Shown piece by piece: positions 1-12,926 of a stretch of DNA of 64,000 nucleotides. The notes under the pieces were generated by a model. The model had not been told where the DNA came from and did not search any database. It saw only the letters and a program-made list of their open reading frames with translations. Made by a program: the position numbers and the translations under genes. This DNA is from Anaspis maculata (taxonomy: Eukaryota; Arthropoda; Insecta; Coleoptera; Scraptiidae). The first letter of the stretch is position 1. Every line of letters starts with the position of its first letter. The DNA is taken from the NCBI GenBank assembly GCA_949128115.1, contig OX421964.1, positions 16,392,892-16,456,891 of the forward strand. The letters run 5' to 3'.

Positions 1-2486
1 ATTTGCAAAAGGTAATGAAGATAAACAGGTGCCGGTTGGCTAATTCTACAATAAAGGAAATAAAAGGGATGGATATGTCGAATAATATTGTCAAATGATG
101 TTGTCGAATAATGCCACAACAAAGTTTATGTTACGTTCGGGAAAGAAGCTTGGCTTCAGCACAAGCCGAACGTTGAAGTGAACGTTATCTGTTCCAAAGC
201 GTAGGTACCTGTCGTCCGGTTTTCAACAGTACTAGATAACAATTCAAGTCGAGGTGACTCTAAAGCGGCACGATAGGTACCTAAGTTGATAAGCCACCCC
301 AGAGAGTGTTATCGGCTTCTTTTTCTTACGTTGACAATGTTACAAAAACAATAATAATTTTACACATTAAATCTTCTGAAGGTTATTCTCAGATTTTTCC
401 TTCGAAATAATAATTACTGATTACAAGTCAAACTAGGACCTTTCGCCCTATAACATCTACGTTAATTTCAAAGTCACCAACAGCAAGGTACCACGAGACT
501 GTCGGTGGCAAAACTACAGAGTTTGTGTACGGATTTCAAAAGATGAAGAGTGATGTTAATTTGAACAAAGCGCATTCTCTTGGCGAATGGTCGGAAATCG
601 CAACAATTCAATTGCGAACAGACTGAATTTCAAATTTCACCTTTTATTGTCCCCTGAAAACTGTCAATCTATTTTTCTTCCGTATTTTTCTAGGACGGTA
701 CACGAGGAAGGTTCAGCCAAATATAAACGTGAAAAATGATTATCGTTTAGGCATTTTCAATGAAACACAAGTAATAGAGGGAAAATAATGCAACACAATA
801 GGCGAAATATCGCCGGGGCTCACTTGACCAAAACGCAAAGCGGTACACTTGGTGACGGCTTCCTGACGGCCGCGATCGACAATTTGTCGTACGCTGAGAC
901 TTTTAGAGTGCGGGTGATGGCTAGACTCGGTGTTGTGAAATATGGGGTCCACGCTAGTGCGACTGGACTCGCTGGCGGTTTGAAAAATCTTGCACTTATA
1001 CCAAAAGCGGGCTCCTCGTTGGATCGTTTCCTTCCCAAGGAAAGAGTCGCTCGGGAAATTCCCTGTTGCATAAATGCGACGATGTCGATGACGGTGACGT
1101 TGACGGCTTGCTGGCAAAATCTCCAGACTTTGAAACGGGGTGACAGGAAAATAGAGATGTCGGGAACTTGATTGTAGAAAAACTCGTTATGTCGCAAAAA
1201 ACTGAGTGGTGGGTGAAAGAAGAAACCTACAACAATTCACTCAACTCAGTGTCGACTCCAACTCGAAAATATGACAAAAGGGGGAACCAAATCAGTCTCT
1301 ACTTTATCTCCTGGTGACAGACGGTTTCGTTTGATGCGCCATGGTTGTACTTCTTTAGACGGCTAAACAATGCCTACTTCGGGTTCAAAACCCTAATGAT
1401 CCAACGTCCACCAAATAAACCCGCAGAACAGGCGGTTTCTTGCTTCGAACTAACACAGTTTCGGAGACCACTCGAAAGGCAAAAACGTGGATGTACAGCA
1501 CACAACTAGGCGACAGCTTCGATGCAAGTTTCAAATTGAAAAGGAAGAAGTAGCTACGTCGCTTCGTTTTATCAGATTCTGCCCACCGGCGCGCTGGGCT
1601 TGTTCTTATATATAGCCAATTGGAGAAAGGTACGCGGAACTCGCTTGCCGGAACGGCCACCGTACGATAACGAAATTCCCCAAACTACTAGAAAATAAAC
1701 GGCAGGACAGAACTGGACTGGCCCGATCGGTCCAAGTACCAAAAACAATTAGAAGCAGAAAACGACGTGACACGCATTCTTAATTAGCAGCTCGTACAAC
1801 GGCTTTCTTACGTTTATTACGTTCGAGATGAATTCCCCGTAAAAATTTATGCCCGAAAATTATGTCAATTGACTCATGTCAGTAGATCGGGGTGCTTCAA
1901 GGCAAGAATAGCTGTAGCCGGTTTGGAACCAAAGAGTGATCGTTCCATTTTATCGTTGCCTGCCCTGCAAAACTTGCTACGTTCTAGCCAAGCCAGCTTG
2001 AAGAGGGTCCCCAAATAGGGGTAACCCCTAAAGCCCTCCACCTGATTGATGAGTCGAAGTTCGGGGAGCAAACAATAAGATATGGAATCTAAGTAGTTAG
2101 CCAATCAACTACTTAGAATTACATAGGGTAAACGGGGCTAACCTTTCTGAAGTGATGCCTGAGGCCGGTGCAATTCCTGCTGTTCCATGAGGCGACGCCT
2201 CCTAATCGAGTGCTTCTGGCCTCTTGATCTGCCGACGTCTCAGTGACACCGCAGGCCATTCTGGAGGCGCAACCGGCTGCTTCTTGCCGGAAAGCATGAT
2301 GTCAGGGTGGGTAACAGGGCGCCACGGATCCAGTTTTCTTCGGCCCAGAGAGCTCGTGAACGATTCGAGAGCGTCCACCACGTCGGGAGGGCAGCGCCGC
2401 GTTTTTCAAATGTGAATCGCCTATAGTTCCAAAGTTTCCATGATTTACTTAGTACCCACTCAATCTTTGTAGTTGTCTGTTTACAG
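1..2486. other. No recognised gene; region upstream of SLC17 exons
   Basis: I recognise no protein family, RNA gene or complete transposon here. Open frames of about 125 codons occur on both strands at 740-1197, overlapping each other, and have no recognisable motif, so I do not call them. A short hairpin (TAAGTAGTT arms) lies near 2092-2117. The 5' exons of the SLC17 gene, which must encode roughly the first 140 residues, should lie upstream but I could not find them; they may be outside the window. Confidence 0.5.
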
Positions 2487-3672
2487 GGGGTGACATACCC
2501 GTCGATCCACGGCGTGTGGTCCAGATGGGCGCCACCCCTCGAACGCAGCCGCCTGTCCGGAATAGGCTTCGCGGGCAGCTACATAGGAACCGTGGTGGCC
2601 ATGCCGGCCAGCGCCTACCTGGCCCAGGCGTTCGGCTGGCCAAGCGTGTTCTACGTCTTCGGCCTCTTGGCCGTCGTCTGGTTCGTCGTCTGGTGGATCG
2701 TGGTCGCGGAATCCCCGGCCGACGATCCGAGGATCACCAAAGCGGAACTGGTCTACATCCAGGAATCGCTGGGCAACATCGACTACAGCAAGAAAATCAG
2801 CCATCCCTGGAGGAAAATCTTCACCTCCCTGCCGCTGTACACCTGCATAGTGGCGCACTTTTGCGAAAACTGGGGCTTCTACACGATGCTGACTCAGCTG
2901 CCCAAGTTCATGAAGGACATATTGGACTTTGATCTGGCCAAGACGGGGGTGATGTCCGGGTTGCCTTACCTGGCCATGTCGGTCATGCTGTTCATTTCCG
3001 GATACTTCGCCGACTGGTTCCAGATCAAGGGGATTTTAACCACGACGCAGGTGCGGAAGGTGTTCAATTGCACGGCTTTTCTTTCTCAGGCTTTGTTCAT
3101 GATAGTCGCCACTTGGTGGCTGACGCCGGCCGGAGCCACGATCTCTTTGACTCTGGCCGTCAGCTTGGGGGCCCTGTCTTGGTCTGGATTTATGTGAGTA
3201 AACGCAGAAGCTTATTTTGATCAAGGTCATGCAAGACCAGAGATCAGTGTACAAGCAAAATCTCTTGTTCTTTTACTTTTAGAGTCAACTATCTGGACAT
3301 AGCTCCGCAACACGCCAGCGTCATGATGGGCTTCGGCAATACTTTCGCCACGATTCCAGGCATCGTCAGTCCGATGCTCTCTGGATACATCGTAACAACT
3401 CCGGTAAAGCGCAACGTTTTGATGATTCCTTCATGCTGCAACATAACAAACAAATAAACCGTGAAATTGCATTTCAGACTGCAGATGAATGGAAAATTGT
3501 GTTCTACATCGCAGCTGGAATTTACCTGGTCGGTTGCATATTCTACGGCGTATTTGCCAACGCCGAGCTTCAACCTTGGGCCACAGAACCCGAAGATGCC
3601 GCAGAGATAAAGAAGAACAAGAAAAATGGAAATGGCAGGGACAACAAGGTCTTTCAGATGGAAGAGGACTGA
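2487..3672 (+). CDS. SLC17-type MFS anion transporter, last three exons (5' partial)
   Basis: The encoded product is the C-terminal part of a major-facilitator carrier of the SLC17 family (sialin, VGLUT and Na/phosphate-cotransporter-like), expected in plasma or vesicle membrane. Exons read 2487-3193, 3283-3403 and 3478-3672 with AG/GT borders. Phases fit exactly (707 + 121 + 195 nt = 340 codons plus TGA). The start of the first visible exon carries the family signature GVTYPSIHGVWSRWAPPLER, followed by GSYIGTVVAMPASAYLAQ. The second exon holds YLDIAPQHASVMMGFGNT, typical of TM9-TM10. Several hydrophobic segments of about 20 residues are visible, and the tail is a charged cytosolic Glu/Lys-rich stretch. 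The family is usually ~480-500 aa, so about the first 140 residues are missing. Substrate cannot be assigned. Codon use is more GC-rich than the surroundings, as expected for an expressed host gene. Confidence 0.9.
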
Positions 3673-4589
3673 ATTCTTTTTACTTCTCTTTCCGCCTTAT
3701 TTTTAAGTTAATCTCGAAAACAATGAAAAGTGAAGCGAAACTAAAACCATTGTATAACTACTCCTAGTAGGCCAGCCTCCGTTCAAATATTGGAGGTTGT
3801 GTACAGCGCGGACAGATGGCGTGTTCAGGATCTGTCGCTTTTCGAAACTCGGCAAAGAGCGCGAAACCTGGGTTCAGCGCTCCACTTCATCATGTTAGGG
3901 TGAAATTGTCCCCGCCCCCTGCGCAGCGGGAGCGCCCTCCGGCTGTTAGTTTCCTGAATACCAAAGCATTTTACACATTTCAAAGATTTCTCCCGCTTAT
4001 CTGTTTGGATGTATCACGAACTGTGCTTGACGCTCGATTACTTTTATCTTAAAATGCACTTTATTGTTACTGAGCATACGTAATAATATGAATACGGAAT
4101 ACGGAGCCGAATTTTTTGAAACCAACTTGACAGGAGTCACGTGTTTCTGACAATAATTCTGTTTTCCGGAAGTATGGCTACATCGTGCATTTTAGGGTGA
4201 AGGAGTGTTAGGCGCTGTAGTCTATACAAGGTGATTCACCACCAAATGGACATAGCTCAAGAATATGTCCAGTTTTTCCAGGCGAACCAGTATCTGGCTT
4301 TGAAATTTCTCTAGCGCTGTTCGTTTCGAAATTACACGGTGATTCCATTATTTTGTCGAATTTTTTGATGATCCATATTTTTAGAATGGCCGCATGGATT
4401 CCATTGAAATTTCGTGGGATCATTCTTCTACTGATGGCTGACACATCACCATTGTATATCACCCTATCAAGCAGTTTGAAATTCCCAGGGCTACTCTTGA
4501 AAAAACCTTAAACCTTTTTTAAAGACAAAGACATTTTGTACATGCACATTTTTTATAACTCATTCTCCTATTCAGAAACTAACGTGAAA
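3673..4589. other. Intergenic, no gene seen
   Basis: This is the 3' flank of the transporter. I see no protein family or RNA gene. A short GC-rich stretch lies near 3890-3950, and an imperfect inverted pair sits near 4222-4262. Confidence 0.4.
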
Positions 4590-5100
4590 CATGTTATTCA
4601 TATTGCATTATTGCAATATTGCATATTCAAATATTTTTTTGCAAATTATCTAATATGGCCTTAAATTTCAGCCGTTTTATCAGAAAAAAAATGTGTCCTC
4701 GTTTTCTTAGTAGGAACGATAAGTTCCAGCAGATTTCTTAAAAATTTGTTGTTACGTCCCTTAACTTCTCTTCCATCCCACATTGAGCTTGAGATGAGGG
4801 ACGTAAAAAAAAATTTGAATGTTTCTATAATGAAAATTTGATTTGAGCTTATGAAGTCTTTCCACAAGGTTTAAAAAAAAACCATGTGGAAAGACTTTGA
4901 GCTCAAATCAAATTTATACAACAACTATTCCACTTCAAGTTTATGGAGACCTTCTACATTAAAACAAGAAATTCCTCTAATAACTTTTCGTTACTACTAA
5001 GAAAACGAGAACAATTTTTTTTGATGAATCGGCTGGAATTTTAGGCCATAATAGGTCATTTGCAAATATATGAAAATATAATTCAATATCAACGTGGCCA
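4590..5100. repeat. Palindromic MITE-like element, ~0.5 kb
   Basis: Two arms of roughly 230 bp face each other around a centre near 4870-4880. The inner arms share GTGGAAAGACTT / AAGTCTTTCCAC. The outer arms share TTTGCAAATTATCTAATATGG and its imperfect complement near 5040-5070. There is no coding capacity. It resembles a non-autonomous foldback DNA element. I could not fix the target duplication. Confidence 0.65.
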
Positions 5101-5535
5101 AAATCCCATGTTCACAATCGTTCCTGAGTGGACTTCTGTGTTGCTCTGCACTAAGTACCTACCTACTTAGGCATAATAAAATTTGAACAAATGCGTTTGG
5201 ACTTTGGAACACTCCCAGGATCCCCAGAAGATGAGGTTCACAAACAAAAAACTCGCAAAGAATGTTATCAGATAAGAAATAAACAGGTATCTGTCCGTAT
5301 TGTGCTACCGGTATATTTTCCTAAAAATGCACCCCCAACCCCTGCAATTCTAGGTAATTGTAAACTTTTGCACCTAACATAAGAAAACATCCCTCAAACT
5401 TCATAATTGCATTTAGTGCGCCACAAGTAGTAACAAAATTTTCGCTGTCTGCATTTTGCATCAACTGTCCAAATTACCAGTGTCGCATTTTCGCGTATTT
5501 CGGAGTATTAGGTGGTGTCGCATTCCTCTTGTACT
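5101..5535. other. Intergenic, no gene seen
   Basis: This AT-rich sequence lies directly upstream of the THAP exon. It probably contains the promoter or 5' end of that transposon gene, but I see no defined element or terminal repeat. Confidence 0.3.
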
Positions 5536-8500
5536 ATGGCCGACCTTCCAACAAGCATGTGTTGTTATAAAGAGTGCGGAAAAACAAGCAGGAAGAATCC
5601 CGGCTTGAGAAAATTTAGTTTCCCTACAAAGGATTCAAGTAGATGCAATATGTGGATGTTGCATTCCGGTAAGTTAATAAATTTCCTTCTTTAACATTAA
5701 TTAAACATCACCAGTGTCATTTTATAGCATCATTTTGAATCTTTTTCCTACGGTTTCGCTGTTACGTATTGAAAAAAAAAAAAATCAGACTTAGATAGCC
5801 AAAATTGAGCAGGAAAATGGAACAGGAAATCAGTTTTCACCCCAGTCTGAGTCTGCAAAAAAAGTGTGAGGAATGCAATTAAAAAAAGAACTACCGCTAA
5901 CATCGTAACTTGTTCGAAAAAATATGACAGAAAAAGCTGAAATTTGATGTCAAAATATGAAATTGTGAAGCAAGAATATGCTTTTTTTTTTTGGGAAAAA
6001 TGCAACTTCCTTGATACATTTGTTTGAAACTATCACCAGTCACTGTATATTGTCATTATAATCCACTTTGAGAAAATATTTATTAAAAATCCCCTTATTT
6101 TACACAAAAAATCTAATAATTTTTTTTTCAACTAGTCATTTCAGGAATATCAAGTTTGAATACTGGCAGCGTGCCGTAATTAAAGGAAAAATTGCTAGCT
6201 TTGATCAGTGTTGTGAAAGCTGGAAGAATTTCCGAAAATTTTGGGAACGTTTCCAAAGGGTCGGAATAGTTGGAAATTTATTATAAATATAGTCCTATTA
6301 GCCGTTAAACTGAGAAAGGGATCTGAAACCAATAATCATGTTGGAAAATTTGAGATTTTAGAAAACAAGCAGCCTTATACAGAGTGATTCATGTTTTATG
6401 AATCACCCTGTACCTAGGGTGGTACCTAGGGTGGGTACCTACCTATATAGGGTTTTTGGGGTCAAAGTTTTCAACGAAGAACGTTTATTATATTTCAGAG
6501 CCTTGAATATAGGTTTATTTTTGCACTGTACATGGATTTTCTTGTCCCAAATCTGGCGTTAATTATCAACATTCTAGGAACAAAACTGTATATTTTCGAT
6601 ATTTAAAAAAAAAATGTAAAATTGCAAAAACTTCAGAACTATTCAAAGGACAGAAAGATAGAAATAAAGTTGTATAAATAATCTGTCTCTCCACGTAAAT
6701 TGTATACTATATTTTGCGACGCGTTTCGGCCTTACAATTTGGGGTAAAGGGTCATCTTCAAAGCAACAAGGTGTAAAATGTATATCGAAATGTCACATTA
6801 TTATTATTATTATCACATCATTTACACCTTATTGCTTTGAAGATGGCCCTTTACCCATAATTGTAAGGCCGAAACGCGTCAGCAGAATATACTTAAACAA
6901 TTTACGTGGAGAGACAGATTATTTATAAAAATTTTTTCTACAAGATGCCTCAATTAAGAGAATGCCACAAGTTTCACGATATTGACAAAAAGATACATTT
7001 TTCAGACCTTTCTTCCTTGAAAAACACTTTTTTCACACAAGATGACATTATTTTCAAATAATTCATGAAATAATCAGCGACAAAAATCATAAGGCAATGA
7101 GTCACAACAATAGCATACCAAACTTTTATTGTGAATTTCCAATTTTCCCATAGGAAATTTCCTCAAAAAATAAATTTCCAGAAATTTTGCAACACTAGCC
7201 TTTATACTTAGTACCTAATTATTATTATATATCTATACTCGTATTTTGACTGATTGTGTTTTTAAAATTATAGGAAACTCCAGCGACTTATCAAAATTGG
7301 AAGACATCGAACTGCAAAAGAGATTTATTTGTAGTGATCATTTCAAGCCGCAAGACTTTATGGTCAGGAAGCTGCACCCTCGTGTCGTTCCAATAGCGTT
7401 TGTGGAACCTATTCCTAGTTTCCATATCCCTGTTCGCACTTATGAACGATCAGCAGAGTCGTTATCAACATCAATAACGGTGACCGGCGGCGTCAGTTCT
7501 GAACAAATCGTTCGATTCTTGACACCAACTAAGAGCGATAGTGGCTCACAAAACGGAGGAAATTCTTCGTCAGATGTGGAAAGTTCATTAACCAGAGAAT
7601 TTGAAGAAGAGCTGATGGATATACCTGACCCTTCGCGACGATCAACGTCAGTTCGCAGAAAGCTAGATCTTTCTTTCGAGGAAACTCCGCGGAAAAAGCG
7701 TCTAAAAAGAAAACTAGAGCTAACAAAAAGTGAATTGAAACAGACAGAGGCGGAGCTCAAAACTCAAATTCAGAAAAACGCATCATTTTCCGCCCCAAGG
7801 AATATAGTGACGTTGAAGGCATTTCCAAAAGCCCTGACAAAAATGCAATTGTACCACAAGGCACGTCTACCTTTTGCGTACGAAGAAAAGAAAGTAGCTT
7901 TGTCCTTTTATTATAAGTCACCATCCGCATATAAATTTATGAGGGAAAAAGGTGTAATTCTTCCATCTGTCTCTGTTATTAAAAATTGGCTAAGTGATTT
8001 CAAATCTGAACCAGGTCTAAATCGAAAACTTCTACAGAAACTGAAGTTGAAAGCCGGTACAATGAGTGAGGCACAAAAAACTTGCATGCTTTTATTCGAT
8101 GAAATGGCTCTGAAAGAAGCAATTGAATATTCTAGGCAGAAGGATTTGATTGAGGGATTCGAAGATCTTGGTGAGCTAGGAAGAAGAGCTTTACCTGCAA
8201 AGCAAGCTTTAGTCATCATGGCGAGGGGGGTATACAGTGATTGGAAACTACCGATTTCTTTCTATTTTTCAAACAGTGGAATGAGGGCTGAAAATTTGGA
8301 GACTGCAATTAAGAGTCATATAACAGCCCTACGTAATGCAGGTTTTCATGTGATCGGCATTACATGTGACCAGGGTACAACAAATCAAAAGCTATTTAAG
8401 TCATTGAAGATTTCGAGCCAGGCTCCCTTTTTCATACATGAAAACCAAAAAATATACGGATTATTTGATGTGCCTCATTTGATAAAAAGTATTAGAAATA

Positions 8501-9666
8501 ATCTATTGAGTGGAAAATTTATTCGCGAAGATCGTGCCCCTCTGGATTTCATTTCCTTCGAAGATGTCAGAGCTTTATATAAACTTGATCAAACGTCGAA
8601 TGGTAAATGTATACCAAAAATAACTCCGAAACATCTCAACCCGAATCCATTCCAAAAGATGAGCGTCCGTTTAGCAGCACAAGTATTAAGTCACAGCGTC
8701 GCTGCTGGAATGAAAACTGCGGTTAAGGCCCAACAAATGAATGTTAATTCATTAGCCACAGCAGATTTTATCGAAACTATAGATAGAGCTTTCGATGCTT
8801 TGAACAGCAAAACCCTTTATTCCAAAAAACCTTGCAATAAAGCTTTGTGTACTGAAAATAAAGAAGTGATGGAGGCTCTGGACAACTGTTCAGTTCTGAT
8901 GCGATGTCTGCATAAAATAGACACAAAAAATAAGAAAATCAGGCCTCCTTGTTTTGATGGGATGATTCTGAGCATAGAGGCAGCTAAACAGATTTATGCT
9001 GATTCAAAGATGGAAGATTTCAAGTATCTACTCACTGGGCGATTGAATCAAGACCCGTTAGAAAATTTTTTCTCGATTGTCCGGCAGAAAGGAGGTTACA
9101 ATAAAAATCCGACAGTTAGGACTTTTCAAGGCATTTTCAAATTCAATTGTGTTGTTCATTTAATGAAACCACCATCATCTTCAAACTGTGAGGAAGATCA
9201 AGACTTCAATATATTTGAAAAAAACGATGATCTGCCACAAATACGTGTATTTGAGCCAAATGATGAGTTAGAAGAACCAGATGACAAAAGAGATGAACTG
9301 GCATCAGCCCTGTCACCACCTGACTCTTCTCAATCATTCCTTCACGAACAAGAGCATGTGAGTTTGGGGGAATGCTCAACCGTTTATTTTGCCGGCTATT
9401 TAGGAAAAAAATGCACAGAAAAATTAAGTCACTGCGCCCAGTGCCGTGCGGATTTGTTGACAGAAAAAAATTTTGAAAACAACGATGAACTTTTAATTTT
9501 TTTCAAAAACTATTCAGAAGAAAACCCTTGCCAGTTAAACACCCCAACCAAGCTCCTCAAGCAATTCACAAAAATATCAATGGCTGTAATTGAGAAAAAG
9601 TTGAAAACAGAATGGTTAGAAAGAGGCATTTTAAAGATAATGAAAAAAAAATTTTTTGTCGAATAA
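5536..9666 (+). CDS. P-element-like THAP-domain transposase (two exons, ORF intact)
   Basis: This is a predicted DNA transposase of the P-element/THAP9 group. I join exon 1 (5536-5668, ending G|GTAAGT) to exon 2 (7274-9666, after ..TTATAG). The phases match, giving 841 codons plus TAA. The join completes a THAP zinc finger: CYKEC at residues ~10-14, a Trp near 39, ICSDHF (the C-x2-H pair) near 64-69 and VVPIAF near 82-87. A basic leucine-rich coiled coil follows at ~183-213. The catalytic RNase H-like core shows FDEMAL (Asp ~320), CDQGTTN (Asp ~410), FDVPHLIKSIRNN (~443) and NQDPLENFFS (Asp ~638, Glu ~641), the usual P-element motifs. No stop or frameshift interrupts it. The 1.6 kb intron contains a MITE. 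Terminal inverted repeats were not found, so autonomy is unproven; a domesticated gene is the alternative. Confidence 0.88.
6671..6931. repeat. Palindromic MITE inside the THAP transposase intron
   Basis: Arms of ~105 bp (6673-6780 and 6827-6930) are near-perfect inverted copies containing ACGCGTTTCGGCCTTACAAT and CTGTCTCTCCACGTAAATTG. They are separated by a short (ATT)n-containing loop near 6795-6815. There is no coding capacity. Its presence enlarges the intron. Confidence 0.8.
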
Positions 9667-12600
9667 CTCTGAACCTCAATGAATGGGTTACAGTAGAGGA
9701 ATGTAAGAATCATCGAGAGTTTTTATTAGAACTCCTGATTCGAGTATTAATTTATAAAGAATGTAAAATGTTCACTAGTAGTGGAAAACAAAAGAAAGTG
9801 AAAAAAAATACAAAGCTGTCCATTTTAAATCATCAATAGAAATTCTCGTTACGCATTTATTATTGCTTATTACTTATTTTGTATTATATAATCACCCTAA
9901 TATCTATGTTCTATCATTTAGGTACCTAGAGTTGAATAGATTTTTGAAGTTTCTTAATTTCTTGAAGTGTTCTAATTTTTCATTATTATTTCGTTATCGC
10001 TTTGATGCTTTGCCGAGGTTTTTGATTATAATATTCTATAATTTTTTTATAACTACCTGATATGCATTTTTTCATTAAATGAGTTTCGCAAATTTTTCTC
10101 TTGTTTTATTTTAATATTGCTCAAAGTACAAAAAAAAAACTTGGTAAGTTTTATATACACATATAATAATATGATGATGATATACAGGGATGAAATGCCT
10201 GTGGTGAGTATAGCTGAATATGAAAGTATGCGTTGTTCAGGATTCAGGCTCAGGGTGGTTTTATTAAAAGGGTAGGTACTCCGCGAGCCATAGCCATAGC
10301 TCCGTTATTTATACATTTATTATTATCTATTTTCGATCAATTGAAGATAGAGCCTGTCTGAAATATAGCTCGTCAAAAGCTAAAACCTGAAACTAGTTTT
10401 TATTTTATAATCATTCAACTTCAGTATCAAGCAATAGTCAATTTTAGCGAGAGCGCAGCGCCAAAATTTCAAAGAAGTGGACCCGGCAAGGCGGCAAGAC
10501 ACTGTTTTGGAAATAGAGGAGATACAGGCACCCGCACTAAACGCCAAAAATCCACACAAACTACGCACACTGAGCTGTGGTTGAAGTGGCGAGGCGCAAA
10601 GAAACACATTTCCAGATAGTAAAGTACATCGCGCATAAGCACTGTGCTCTCGAATAGTCATAATGGGCTGTGGGCGGGGCCGATTAGTTTTGCACCAAGC
10701 CTCATCGCTTGTGAAAGCCGGGCAGCGCACCTTATTTTAATTTATCAGTTTGATGCTAGATGGCGAATAATTTCTTCCGGGACGGATGCTCTTTCCCGAT
10801 ATGTGCGACCTCTCGTGATAACATCCTAAACCTGAGGCTGACCTACTAGTAGTAGTTATACAATGCTAAAACGTTCCGTGAAATACCAAGCTGTGTAATA
10901 TAAGAGACTGAAGCTGGGTTTATTCTTGATGATTCAATGGTTTATTCATATGCCTCCACCCTTCCTTTAGCTACTGAAGCTTACCAGATACAACGCGTTT
11001 CGAAAGCGAACGAGAAAAATCGATACGATGCAAATTTAGTGGAATCGCAACAAATAAAGGGAATAGAGATTCCAGAGATAATCAAAGAGGGCGTAAGTGG
11101 TTTAATTTAAACGTAAGAACCGAGCCTGCTTGATTACTTGTTAGGTCGGATCTTTAATCAGACCCTCAAGAAGAGTTCCGAGTCTCTTTCGGGAAGCTGA
11201 CTTGTAACCCCCAGGAGATTGGCTTTGGCTTTTTTCTTCCGCGTGCGTGAGAATCCATTCGAAGTCTGGAGACATGTTCGGAACTCTGAAAACACTAAAA
11301 CTTCGCTTCACTCTCACCCTCTTACTTTTTTTACCGATGTAGATGTCTACACAGACCTTGCAGTTATAAATTCAACAATGATGACAAGGGCAAGGGAATG
11401 CTAACTTTTTTACAATCTTGGATGGTGTAGTTACTTACCTACTACCTAGTGAAATTCCCACACAGTTTTTTTTTGTGAACCTTCCAAATGCATTAATCAT
11501 AGAGCAGGTGCTTTATGTTTCAAAATATTTATCAATAGTACTAGGTACAGCTCGATAGGACTATAAACTGTTTATACTGCCGGTGCCAACATTTTCGCAT
11601 TTAACCTGGCAGGTATCATAAAACTTTTCAAAAAGAAGTGCTGAAAGAGCCAATGATTTTTTTGCTCGCATTGTTTGAATTGCTAAACCAATGTGATATT
11701 TATATTTCATTTGCAAAATTTCACGGTTTCACCGATTCAGGATGACAGCAAAGTAGGTACCTAACCAGCTTTTTACATAGAGGGTGTTTCTTGACTAGGC
11801 GCAGAGATCTAGAGGCGAGATTCTCCTTGCAAAAACGTGTAGTATATCCCCGTTTTCGATGTTTGGCAGTGATCGTCGTTGTTCCTTCCCTTCCTAACGT
11901 TGTTTAACTCTTATTTACGTTGTGTGAGTTCTTAAAATAAAATGATACAACATGAATAAAGAACAACAAAACACAAACAAATGGAACAAGAAAAGCATTA
12001 CAAATTATTCAGACAATGCAGGAATTTACAACAATGAAATGAACACAAAATCAGACTAGCAAAACTAAACAAGAAATCATGAAACATGTCAAACTGTCAA
12101 TTTAATTGCAAAGGAAAAGTGACGTATTCGCTGACAGGCACACATGGGAAGAACACGTCAAAGAAACCACTGCGTATAGCCTGGTTGATTGCTGAAAAAT
12201 CCCTCCCCAAATGATCTGAACAAAAGTCAAGTGTGAATGAGTCATGATGAAATGACAGAGAGGTCACTCCAGTAATGCAATGATGATCAAGTCAGCGTGA
12301 ATCGGTGCTTGAACCTCTTTAAATGTTTGTTCCGTTAACAAGTTATTTACGTAACAACAAAAGGGAACTTTACGCTCAGCAATTATTTTTCACACTTAAC
12401 AAACAATAAAAGTCAAATTGATAGATAAGTGAAAAATTAATAAATGATCGGTAAACAAGTACATAAATCAGCAAGAAACAAAAGATGAGTAATTGTGTGG
12501 GTAAATAAACAAGAAACAAATAAGAGATAAATAGATAGATAAATAAACAAGAAACAGGTGAGAGATTAATAAGTAGAGAAGTTGAAGTTGGTCATACTCT

Positions 12601-12898
12601 CTGTAAGCAATTGGAAGGAATAAGTATCTATAACGCATTCGCCCGAAATTCCCCAGCAGTTACCTATCAAAAACCCCACAGATACATACTTACATACAAA
12701 ACAGAACAATGGTTAGTAAACAGTAATCACATACAAGAAAATCGACTCGAGCCAACCTGTGGCTCCTCAAATAAGAAAAGGTTGGTAGACTCAACAAAGC
12801 AGATTCATACAAGCAGGTGGACCCCCCCTCCCGGACAAGGAGAAGCGTGAAAGTCTTCTTTCCTTCCTTTACTTTCAGGTATAACCCGACAATGAACA
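9667..12898. other. Intergenic, no gene seen; AT-rich
   Basis: Nothing here is recognisable as a gene family. The stretch 12470-12570 is a degenerate array of AATAAACAAGAAAC-like units. Short open frames near 10380-10830 and 12611-12899 lack family motifs. Confidence 0.4.
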
Positions 12899-12926
12899 AT
12901 AAATAAATAAATAAATAAATAAATCT
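12899..12926 (-). repeat. (ATTT)n tail of the LINE fragment
   Basis: A run of AAAT tetranucleotides, reading ATTT on the minus strand, directly follows the sequence GAAATAAAG at the 3' end of the LINE fragment. Tetranucleotide tails of this kind mark the 3' ends of Jockey/CR1-type non-LTR elements. Confidence 0.7.

Noticed and set aside
740..1197. Overlapping open frames of ~125 codons on both strands
   Set aside because: They overlap each other, have no family motif, no paralogue in the window and no splice context, so they are likely chance frames.
6068..6286. Open frame in the THAP intron as a possible middle exon
   Set aside because: Exon 1 and exon 2 already join in phase and complete the THAP finger. 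Adding this piece would break the C-x2-H spacing.
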